DNA from: Porogramme epimiltina
Taxonomy: Eukaryota; Basidiomycota; Agaricomycetes; Polyporales; Polyporaceae
Reading direction: 5' to 3'
DNA length: 33,281 nucleotides
Assembly: GCA_900155495.1 (NCBI GenBank)
Contig: FTLJ01000850.1
Coordinates: 1 to 33,281, forward strand
The translations under genes were made by a program, and so were the position numbers. The notes below the pieces were generated by a model. The model saw nothing but the letters and a program-made list of their open reading frames with translations, was not told the DNA's origin and searched no databases. Below, piece by piece: positions 10,998 to 20,017 of this stretch. How positions within the stretch are numbered: position 1 is the stretch's first letter; each line of letters begins with the position of its first letter.

Positions 10998-12117
10998 GTC
11001 CTGGACAGACAGTGCTGGTTGATGTGCGATGGTATGTGCTAGCAGGTGTTCGAGTTCTGAGGGAATCGACCAGCCGTCCAGACGACTCTTTATATGCGCG
11101 ACGTCGCACAGCGATACACGTAGGTAGCCCGGTCGATCGGGCACGGATGCGAGCCATAACCACAGAAGACGGATTTGCTGACTATTCCTGAGAAGTCGAG
11201 AGCGCGTACAATCTAATAAAGATAGCCGTTGCTATCAACTCAACTCGAGTCTCCGTTAGAAGGGTAAGAGGCGTACTTATAGACCGACTAGTTCTGGCTC
11301 CCACAAGGTCATCGACATTACATAACAGATGATCTGCGGCGGCGTGGGTGTTGCATGTGTCTCTCAGGCTTCGGATGTCCTATTGACGAAAGATCTGGAT
11401 ACGGCATGAGTAGACTGTAGACCAATAGAGCGGCTATTGGCGTACCTGTGAATCATCATGTCACGGAATCAGTGCTTTACGCGTTGTTCTTCAAGAGGAG
11501 AGACAAGTTGACGATATTTTACGTAGCGCCTTGACTAATTGTCGACTCGAGCTGAGAGGATGAGACATCTGTAGACGCAATTTGAGACAAGGTGTTGCTG
11601 GCACACCTCGTCGGCGGTCGCCCTCGATCACCGTGCTGGTGCTTCTATGATGACGTCATATATGTGACTAAGCGGCAACCGGGGCCCAGCTCGGGCAGCG
11701 CGCCGACGAGGGCCCGAGGAATGCGAATTCCAGGATAAAATGCCTTGCTGAGCCCCTAGCCCTCTTCTCAGGTGTGTAGCACTTCTCGGTGTCCCTACTG
11801 TATGTAGTCTGTCGTTGCGCACAGTCACCGTCCTTCGAGCCGTGATCTCCTTCCCTTCCTTCGAGCTCGAGGCCATCATCTTCCTCATCTTCCGACACCA
11901 GTCCATTGTGGCACCTCATCCTTTACCATCTGTTTCTGCACCCCTCTAATGTCCTTGTAGGGTTCCTCGGCGTCGCATTTACTCTCTTCAAGATACACCC
12001 TGCGACCACCTCTGTCCTGGAGCCCTCGTCGTGGCTATATTGCTCGCCCGTCTTGGCCCCGCATTTGCGTGTCGCCGTCGTGGCGTTCGCCGGAGACTTG
12101 TCTTCATGTGTCACATC
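10998..12117. other. Upstream region of UGT2, intergenic to F-box gene B
   Basis: From 10998 to about 11720 this is the shared UGT upstream region. From there to 12117 lies the presumed 3' flank of F-box gene B. Short open frames at 11628-12240 have no recognisable product and overlap the gene B stop region, so I call no gene. Confidence 0.5.
11088..11094 (-). promoter_or_regulatory. Putative TATA box of UGT2
   Basis: TATAAAG on the minus strand, 91-97 bp before the UGT2 start codon, in the position equivalent to the TATATAAG of UGT1. Confidence 0.5.
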
Positions 12118-14808
12118 CTAACGAGCGATAAGGTCGTGCAATTTGTGGGTCCTGATGGTTCCATCCTCTCCCGCGATGACGAAAAGCTCTCCATTGAACG
12201 AAAATGCCATGTGTGTGGTGTCCGCATACGGAGCCTCTAGTCTTGCGACGATGGTCCCATCTTGTGTCCTTTGTATCACGATGTGGGGAGAATCACAGCG
12301 TGCTGCGAGATAGGCGCCATCTGCGCTAAGGACCCTGTGTCGATTCCAGGGCATAACCCGAGGACCTTTCATCGCTTGAATGACCCCTCCATTCTCCATG
12401 TTCAGAATGCGGTCGGGATTGTATTCCAAAATTAGATTTAACTCTGTGAATACGGCATACTTTCCGTCTTCGGAGATGGCTACAGACGGCCCGGGGGAGA
12501 TTTTAAGTCCGTCACTGATTTGACGAGCAGAGGTTTGTGCTTTCTTATATCCCAAGGAATCTTCCAATGAGCTCCTATCCCATCGTTGAATTGTGTATGT
12601 CAGCTTCCTGAACATCTGACGGGGATTGAGTGCCTTGACAATTGCAACAAGACTATCATGGGGGGTTCCCTGGGTGAAGACCATATCACATGGACGGAAA
12701 ATACAATTGTTGTCCCCGATGTTGTTGCCCGACGGGTGACATTCTGTAGACCGTTTCGTCATGAGATCGACCACAGTAGCCACCGGCGACTGGATTGTCG
12801 TTAGGTCTATCGTTGCATCTCCGGTTGGAAGGGCAGACGCTGACGGATGTAATGTGGCGTATGCAAGATATCGTCCACAGGAGGAGAACCTCGTTGTCAG
12901 AGTACCCAGTCGGTCAAACGTCGGTATCGCAATGAGGTGGGGGGTTTGGTAAACAATTGTGGTTGTATCTGTGTCCCAGACGGAAATGAATTGTTGCCAA
13001 GCGACTTCCGGGTCAGAAGAGGCAGAAGACCGGGATGACTGAGGGTGCACCGGGGGTTGTTGACATCCAGTGTCTGCTACCGCAAGAACCCTTGCTGCGG
13101 GGGACCAGACACACGACTGAAAGCTAGGAGATCGGTTGCGTATCGTCATAAGTGGATCGCTATCGTCATCTTGTGCAAGAGACCAAATTTTGACCCGATG
13201 TGGAAGCGCATTTGCGAGCGCAAGGCAGGAACTGTCCGTACTGAAGCTGAGGATAGACTCCTTGGCAAAATCGGAGGTGACAGCGGCATTACATGCACCT
13301 CTCCACCACACACGGGATATTTCTGCAGAGAGGGTATTCCAAAGACTGACTTTGTCTTCATTGGCGGTCGCGATCCACTTCGCGTCGGGGGAAACGGCCA
13401 TGGTTCTGATTGAGTTTTTCTTCGGCAGCCGCTTGGTGCTGTCTGATGATTGTGGGCTAGCACCTTCAGATGTCAAAAATTTTATGTCAGACAAAATACA
13501 CCTGTGTACTTTACTCGCTAATGATGCACATACGCACGGATCGTGTACTCAACACAAAGGAGGCCCTGCGCATGTATCCTTGGGAATATGTTCTCGAAAT
13601 AAGAGATGTCCGAGTATGATCTTCCGCGAGTTGAGACCAATACGGCAAGAGTAATCCTGTTGGATACTAATGTCTCTTCTAGGCGGCGGATACGCTCTTC
13701 TGTGAGGACCTCGGATCTCCAAACTGGTGCGGCATAACTAGGGCTCCCCGGGCCCGCCCATTCGTCGCCAAGATCTACCTGGAAGCGCCGTAATCGTTTG
13801 AACACGGGGCTAAGATGGTTTGGTGCGAGAGCGGATATTAATCGCTCTATTAAGGAGCGCAGAATTCCGGACAGGTCGGACAAGTTGAGGGCGGTTCCTA
13901 GGCTCAATGATTCAAGAGAAACATTTTGGGGTGAATTGAAGGACAAGAGATCGCGGAGGTGCTCTACAAATGATCATAATGGTCACTATAAGGATGCCGA
14001 GTTGTCCGAAGGTATGTTCTCTGCTTACCGTCCTCAGAAATGGTGAGCTTCGTAACACTAGGGGTAGTAATCCCAAGTAAAAGTTTTGTCAGATCCCGAT
14101 GTACGTCAATGCCAACCTATAGATGCGCCCGCGGAAGTTCAAATGGTCAGACATACTTCTTTGCATCATGATCACGAAAACCAATTCGGGCGGGCTTACA
14201 CGAACGTCCGATATGCGCGATGTTCTCGAGAGACGGGATTGCAAGAGAATGACTCGACTGGGGCTTATTTCTTCGTAAACCATTACCAAAGGTCCCAGTG
14301 TGTGGGTGTAAAGCATAGGAAGTGCGAGTAAAAGGCGTGCATACTCCGCAACGTCTTTAAGGGTGCAGTTACTAAGGGATAGTATCCGGATTGTCCCGGG
14401 GTAGTGCTTCAGGCTCGTCAACGTCAATTGTCTGAATTGTACGGGAAGGGGATTTGTGGGCTCATGCGAGGTGTATGCGAGGAGGCGTACGTTGGGGAGC
14501 TTGTGTATGATTCGAGTTGTGGCGACATCATGGAGTGCTGTGAGCCGTTCACCTGGTCTTGGGCCGGGGAAGAAGATCCACATTTCGTGGACGCGCGCCT
14601 TGAGAACGGGACGCTGGTCTAAGAATATGGAAAGATCTTCGAACTGGGTTCTACTCTTGATGTAAACCCTGCGGAATAGATGGAGGCGGCTACGATAGAG
14701 CAAATCCTTGCAAGTCAATGCGGCGGCGTGGAGGGAAGGCCGGTGGTTCTCGGGATCGATGTGGTCGACGATGTTCTCAATGATGGTAATGGGGAGCTTG
14801 AGGTCCAT
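12118..14808 (-). CDS. F-box protein with WD40-like beta-propeller C-terminus (copy B)
   Basis: Four exons: 14808-14200, 14116-14029, 13963-13538 and 13463-12118 (822 residues). The N-terminal F-box-like domain (LPITIIENIVDHIDPENH, then ALTCKDLLYRSRLHLFRR) should bind SKP1. A variable helical/leucine-rich middle follows. After residue ~375 there are propeller-like repeats: MAVSPDAKWIATANEDKV, VKIWSLAQDDDSDPLMTI, CVWSPAARVLAVAD, TRFSSCGRYLAYA, VLSADGAYLAAR and MAFSFNGELFVIAGEDGTI. These are likely a substrate-recognition platform. Unlike copy A, the frame is uninterrupted. Intron 3 (13464-13537) contains the CTGAC branch site and a GAAG acceptor at the same place as in copy A. An unspliced reading from 13494 would need a non-ATG start. 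Function beyond a predicted SCF adaptor is unknown. Confidence 0.85.
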
Positions 14809-14879
14809 GGTTCAGACCAGAATTCTGAAGTGAAGAGTTTGAGTGAAGGTGGCTGGGGATGACGGCCTATACACCTTGT

Positions 14880-14892
14880 GGGGGGGGGGGGG
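14880..14892. repeat. Homopolymer run of 13 G
   Basis: Thirteen consecutive G residues on the plus strand, 72 bp upstream of the start codon of F-box gene B, where they read as a C run on the coding strand. Such runs are length-variable and error-prone in sequencing. Confidence 0.9.
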
Positions 14893-15549
14893 TCCGACGC
14901 TCACCGTGGGCGACAGCGGCACTCCAACCCCAGAGAGTGGCTGCGAGGCGTCAGAAGTTGGTCATTTGACGTTGACGCCACATGAGGCACGGAATCAATA
15001 TGAGCATGTGCCGCCTTAGCTCCACCTCGGGCTCCTGTATTGTAGCCGGGGAAGAGTTCGACATTGAGATCATAAAGAAGAGTGCGGGCGTACTGTAGAA
15101 AGACAGTGGTCGGCTCGAAATTGTCTAGTCGTCTCGGTGGGATACACTGACTATGGACGCCATAAGAAGGATCTATGTCATATTATCTTAGTTTCAATCT
15201 CTCTCTTTTCCCTTCCAACGTCCGTGTGGCACGTAGAACACAGGGCCGATCATAGACAAGTATATCCTCAAGATTCGTTTCAAACCGTTAATGTGCTAAT
15301 GACTCGGAACTTTTCTCCATATTATGGATGCTGCTCGTGGGGAAATAGATTCTGTACTCCTTCTACCGCGTCTTGAACGGTGTCCTTTCGCCATAGGCGT
15401 CTGAGGCATCATACATCAATGTGAAGACGCCTTCCCTGCTTAGATTGAGGGTTGTGTCTTGTCATATTGACCATGTTGTGATATGGCACGAGGCTAGCAC
15501 TGATGTACATGTACACCTCGAGGGAGGTTTATTCACCTCTGTGATCCAC

Positions 15550-15590
15550 CCCTTGTCAAAGGGATGATATCCCTTAGTACCCCTTTGTCA
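15550..15590. repeat. Overlapping short inverted repeats downstream of the oxygenase gene
   Basis: CCCTT (15550-15554) can pair with AAGGG (15559-15563). GGGAT (15561-15565) can pair with ATCCC (15569-15573). The two stems share bases 15561-15563, so they are mutually exclusive. A further CCCTTTGTC at 15581-15589 nearly mirrors GTCAAAGGG at 15555-15563. They lie about 110-150 bp past the stop codon of the minus-strand oxygenase gene, possibly in its 3' UTR. Confidence 0.45.
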
Positions 15591-15696
15591 ATTTATGCCC
15601 CGATCGCATCCGTCAGTTCTGCTGCTCTTCAGTCAAGAGGGGTCAAACAGAGGTGTTCATGATCACAAAGTTGTTTCTATTCAACTACTGGTAGCG

Positions 15697-17330
15697 TCAT
15701 CGAAACCTTCCCGTAATAAATCTCCCTCCAAGTCGCTTGCTTGTCGTTTCGCGTTGCGAGGGCACCCGCGTCCCAGGAGGCCCAACCAAGACGAGTAGAC
15801 ACAACGACACGTAGAAGTGGTCCAGAGTTGCTTCGTTGCCCATCGCAAGATACTGCGCCGACAGCCCGTTCCACTTCTCCGTCTCCGTCACCCAATACAC
15901 GTCGAACTCGTACCCATCTCCATCTCCACCATCACGCTTACCGTCTTTGGCAAACATCCTGCTGCGGATCTCCGCGCCCTGACCATATTCCATCATGGTG
16001 TGTTCCAAGTGGCCGTAGCCGTCCCAGTCGGTGTACCCACCCCCGATGTCGACCATGCGACCGAGCACCATGTCCGTGTCGGAATGGCTGAAGTACAGCC
16101 GGAGGTACGGCGAGAGCCCGAGCTTGGAGCACGCACGGAAGAGCGCGTCGTCCCCGCCCTTGAGCCAGCGTTTCAGAGAGTTGAGCGGGTCCTCTTTGTC
16201 GTCCGTCCAGGGGGTCGGGAACGGGTACTTGTGGCGCAGCCCGAAGCCGAGCGTACCTCCGATCGGGAGGAACGACGCGTCCTCCAGAAGTGCGGAGAGC
16301 GCGTCGGCAATGGCCTTCTGATTTGCGTATGGCGGAGCGTGCGCGAGGAGCCCGGAGGGCGGGCGTTGGATGTCTTCGGCGCGCGTGCCGTAGTAGAGGT
16401 TGTATGTGAGCGTGACGCGGTGGCCAGAGCGCACGGGGAGAACTTCGTGCTCGACGTCGCTGAAGAATGCGACGTACGCAATGGCGTCCGTGCGTCCCGC
16501 GAGGAGCGCCGTCGCGTCGAACTTCCACTCTTTGCCGGCCTGGCGCAGCACGAGTTCGCCTCCTTCATGGGGTGCGGGGAGAACGACAACGAGAGACCCG
16601 AACATATTCACCGCGCGCGGTGTGTCTTGATGAGCTTTGAAGAACGCGCCCTCCCCTGTGGGGTACAACCAGACATCGATAAGTATAATGCGCGTTCGCC
16701 GTCCTTACATGGTGCTTACCGTAGACGTTCAGTTTGTGTAACTCTGCCCGGATTTCATCCTCCTCTTGCTCGCCGGAGAGAAGCCCGGTCTGCACGATGC
16801 GCATCAGCCCAGAACGCTCAACGTCAAAGCGGGTCATGAACGCGCTCGCGTCCATCTTGCCCGCCTTGCGATACGTCTCGTCGAGGACTGTCTCCTGGCC
16901 CTTTCCAAACGCGGCGGGCTGACAAGCATCCGCGAGAGCGACCGTCGCGTCAGGTTTCTCTGCAGACTTCGTGAAGTCGACAAATCTAGGGATGGTTGTT
17001 GCTCAAAAACAGGCTAGAGGAGCTTTGAAAGGATACATACTGCGCGTTGCGTTCTCCGAAGTACATCTGGAGCTGATCAGAGGGAAGCGCGAGGACGCCG
17101 CTACAGAATGGAGGCTGTTCTGTGAGAGTGTCGCGGAGCTTGGAAAGCATCGGAAGTTCGCGAAGAGTATCCATCATGTTGGACTCGGGGAGGAACACCG
17201 CGTGCGAGAGCAAAGAGTGTTGAAGCAGGCTTTTTACAGCGGTTATTTGTCGATCGAATATAAGAGTTTGTAGATGTTGTATTTCAAGACCAGATTCCAC
17301 GAATCCCTGCCCCGTGGAGTGGTTAGACAT
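15697..17330 (-). CDS. 2-oxoglutarate/Fe(II) dioxygenase-like protein (P4H-type fold)
   Basis: Three exons: 17330-17041, 16985-16720 and 16655-15697 (504 residues; 453 if the start is the ATG at 17177, which fits the EQPPFCSGVLALP core better). An FVDFTKSAEKPDATVALAD-like N-terminal half leads to LHKLNVYGEGAFFKAHQD. The iron ligands are H194 and D196 (HQD) and the distal H255 in EHEVLPVRSGHR. R265 is the likely 2-oxoglutarate-binding residue. This is the double-stranded beta-helix layout of prolyl-4-hydroxylase-like oxygenases, which couple 2-oxoglutarate decarboxylation to oxidation of a substrate that cannot be named here. The protein is much longer than the core domain; the C-terminal ~230 residues (YTDWDGYGHLEHTMMEYGQG region) are of unknown role. 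No signal peptide is evident, so it is probably cytosolic or nuclear. Confidence 0.8.
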
Positions 17331-18034
17331 TCAGATCTGGAAGGAAGAGCATATCATTGGGACAGTGCTTACCGTCGGGTTAGATAGGGTAAGGATTAGT
17401 CGGCACCGAGCACAGCACGAGTAAAAGCGTGCTGCTATTATGGATGAGGTATCCTATTCTTAAGCACTGGTACAAGCGATGACTCGGAGTGCAAGGAAGG
17501 GAGATGACTCAGATGAGAGTAGAGCGAGGGATGCGTGAACAAAAATTCGGGCGCTTCCAAAACAATGTAGACGCCCGTACTACGCAGGCCCGAGCGCCGA
17601 GTTCGCTCTTGCTCCACGCTTCATCTTTCTCCTATGCTCAATTGACTGCTGTGCTCATGCTAGCCCTCTGTGCTCAGTATCCCACGAACGTAACTGGACG
17701 GCGTGCATGGCTGGCCTCAACTATATGGACCCTGGTGGCTGGAGGACGTGACCGGACGCTTACAATCAAACCCGCTTCCTCCTCGGACCTCCACTTCTCC
17801 CAATTCGACCCTTGGCCGGACACCGCAGCCGTAGCATCACTACCGAAGCAAGCATGAAACGCGTCCTTCAATGCTTCTCTTCTTACAGCGCCTCAGGCTG
17901 TGTGTTGGTATCTGTAGACCTCGGCGCTGAGCGATTCCATTACCGCAGCACAACATGAATATCCAAGTATCTCGAGAACCGTGGGACGTCGACCTGAACC
18001 TTCCGCCCCAGCCTTCCTCTCATCGCCCATCTCC
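17331..18034. other. Intergenic region between divergent oxygenase and BTB genes
   Basis: This should contain both promoters. A plus-strand open frame at 17489-17857 has no recognisable domain or splice support. An upstream ATG at 17955 opens a 50-codon frame that is out of phase with the BTB start at 18035 and could act as an upstream ORF. Confidence 0.4.
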
Positions 18035-18858
18035 ATGTCCTCTCCAAGATCCCCTACCCGTGATGGAGAGTTCTACTCCCCCGATATCGTCTTTCTCGTG
18101 AGTCTCCTCTCCTCTCGTGCAGCACCTGTGCACCAACACCGTGGCCTCCAGGTAGAGGGTGTGCTCTTCAAAGTCCCGCGTCGTCCGTTCGAGCACGATT
18201 CTGCATTTGGAGACACCTTCAAGCTGCCTGCGGTGGATCATCCAGCTGGCGAAGAGGGAACAAGCGATGAGCACCCTCTCCCACTGCACGGGATCGAGGA
18301 AGCGGAGTTTCGTGCGTTTCTTTCGGTCATATTTCGCCCGTGAGTACATCTCTGTCCTTCTTCCACCAAGATGCGTTTGTAACGAGCTTCCGCAGCATAT
18401 ACGGGTCCTCGCGCTCGCTGATCAAGAAAGACTGGATGTCTGTCCTCAAGCTCTCCACAATGTGGCTTTTCGATCCCATCCGGGAGCAAGCAATCGCCGA
18501 GCTCTCCCGGATTATCCGCGATCCCATTGAACGCATCCAAGTCTCCCGCGGCTTCCGCATTGCAGGCTGGATTGAACCTGCGCTGCTTTCTCTTGCGCAG
18601 CAGGACGTGCTCAAGTCCGAGGAACTCGAGAGGCTCGGATGGGACGACGCCGCGAGGCTCTTCCGCGTGCGCGAGAGCGTCGTGTTCCAGGCGTCGTGTA
18701 CCTGCCTCTGCAACTACTGCTCCGCCGCACATGGGCCCGTCGTGCAGGGCCACTCGCCTGTGGGCTCGCGGCCGAGCGCGATCAGTGCGGCGACGCTGCG
18801 ACGGTCGTATGAGTTCGGACCGAAGATTAGGGAGGTGTTTGGGACGGACTTGTACTAG
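18035..18858 (+). CDS. BTB/POZ domain protein, copy 1
   Basis: Three exons: 18035-18097, 18152-18339 and 18396-18858 (237 residues). The pattern GEFYSPDIVFLVEG, then LFKVPRRPFE, then DHPLPLHGIEEAEFRAFLSVIF is the BTB/POZ fold as found in many small Agaricomycete proteins. In this class the domain mediates dimerisation and CUL3 binding, so an adaptor role is likely but unproven. The C-terminal part (WMSVLKLSTMWLFDPIREQAI, RIAGWIEPALLSLAQQ) is helical. A conserved tail with a Cys cluster (SCTCLCNYC) ends in REVFGTDLY. The first in-frame ATG is 18035; an earlier GTG at 17981 is in frame but less likely. Intron positions and phases match BTB copy 2 at 29432-30436. It lies 1.2 kb upstream of P450 gene 1 on the same strand. 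Confidence 0.85.
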
Positions 18859-20017
18859 CTACTATGAGACCATTTCTTCATGATGTACTCACAAATGTTG
18901 TATGCTATCCCACGAGGTGCAATGAGATTGAGACCTTGCTTTCGCTCTGCTTGACGACTGAGACTTGAGCTTGAGGCCTGCTCGAGGCTTGAGCTGGCTT
19001 CAGTGACCGGGCCGCATCGGCAAAACAAGCGCCCTAGCCTGGAGCGGACGTCATCTCTATTCGACCCCTCCTCCCTCTCTTTGATAGTTTCCATCGAGCT
19101 ACCCCCACTCCATCAAGGTGCATTGAACAGCGTACGCCATCCATCCCCTATCATTCCATCAAGCGCAAGCTCTCGATGCTCTACCCGTCACCGGCAGAGA
19201 CTGTTCGGCGCAATTGTGGGTTCACGGCGAGGGACGGCGAGCGCGAGGGGTTGGGCCCATGGCGCATTACTCGAGTACGTCTTGCACTGGCAGCACCCTA
19301 CCTGACTCCTATCGGCTCATACCTCCAACTCGGAGAAGTAGGTTGACTTAGGGGCGATATAGGCCTTCGTAGTCCCGGGACCCTAGGTCTTACTCTTCAT
19401 GAACGAGCCTCTCGACGAACTCTCCAACGCCCCCACGATGTCTACGCCCACCTACTCGCTGTAGGACGGCCTCCCTCTTTGACCCACCTCCCCTCCGTCG
19501 ACCCACCTCAACATTCATTTCCAACCCACATAAACCCCGGGAGAAGTCGAAGTCACATCGGGGCCGCGCCAGCGCCGATCCCGGCCCCGGGTTGGAACGC
19601 GTCGTCGACGGGCGACCTCTGCGCAGTGAATCCCTGGGGTAATAGGCGAAAGAACACCGTACATGAACACTTCACAGGCTTTGCTATTCCAAACGGCGCG
19701 GGATCACGGCGACATACGTAGGAGGATGTTCTGCGTGTTTCACCTAGGCGTTCAAGCCCAGCCTCGTCGGAGCCTTCCTCTTGATGACTCCCGTTGACTC
19801 CTAACCGAGGTCGGAGATGGAGAGGTCGAATTACAGCAGCCAACTACGGTCAAGAATACAGTGTTTGGGTGGGAATTTCCAATCACCTCGAGGTGGAGCG
19901 GCCGGGAACCTGCGACTGCCCTCCTGATCTTGACGGCAGCAGGAGACCGAGTATATATACACAAGGTCCACGAGACAATGCGCACCAAGCATCGAACTCT
20001 CCCCTACCCATCTCGCT
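18859..20017. other. Intergenic region between BTB1 and P450-1
   Basis: No gene is supported in these ~1.16 kb. At 18960-19005 there is a degenerate run of CTTGAG-like units. A 21-codon frame at 19399-19464 is too short to claim. The right end holds the P450-1 promoter. Confidence 0.5.
19952..19959 (+). promoter_or_regulatory. Putative TATA box of P450-1
   Basis: TATATATA ending 58 bp before the P450-1 start codon. P450-2 has TATATA at 26501, about 71 bp before its start. Confidence 0.5.

Larger units (their letters stand above)
8877..11720. repeat. Tandem duplication unit 2 (UGT2 plus upstream region)
   Basis: Direct-repeat partner of 5377-8220. The left edge is sharp: similarity begins with GATCGTGTTCA about 8 bp past the UGT stop codon, and the sequences further left are unrelated. 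The right edge fades after CGCGCCGAC near 11705. Coding exons are much more similar than the upstream DNA, so the duplication is not very recent, or the coding part is under selection or gene conversion. Confidence 0.72.
14809..15696. other. Intergenic region between F-box gene B and the 2OG oxygenase gene
   Basis: This should hold the promoter of F-box gene B (transcribed leftwards) and the 3' flank of the oxygenase gene. It contains a G13 run and a cluster of overlapping hairpins near 15550, listed separately. Open frames such as 15137-15376 lack any recognisable protein feature. Confidence 0.5.

Noticed and set aside
15817..16839. Plus-strand open frame of 340 codons
   Set aside because: Antisense to the 2OG oxygenase, whose iron-binding motif is clear on the minus strand.
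17489..17857. Plus-strand open frame of 122 codons upstream of BTB1
   Set aside because: No domain, no upstream or downstream exon that continues it, composition like intergenic DNA.
19399..19464. 21-residue open frame, considered as a small peptide or mating-pheromone precursor
   Set aside because: No C-terminal CaaX box and no pheromone receptor gene nearby; chance occurrence is likely.
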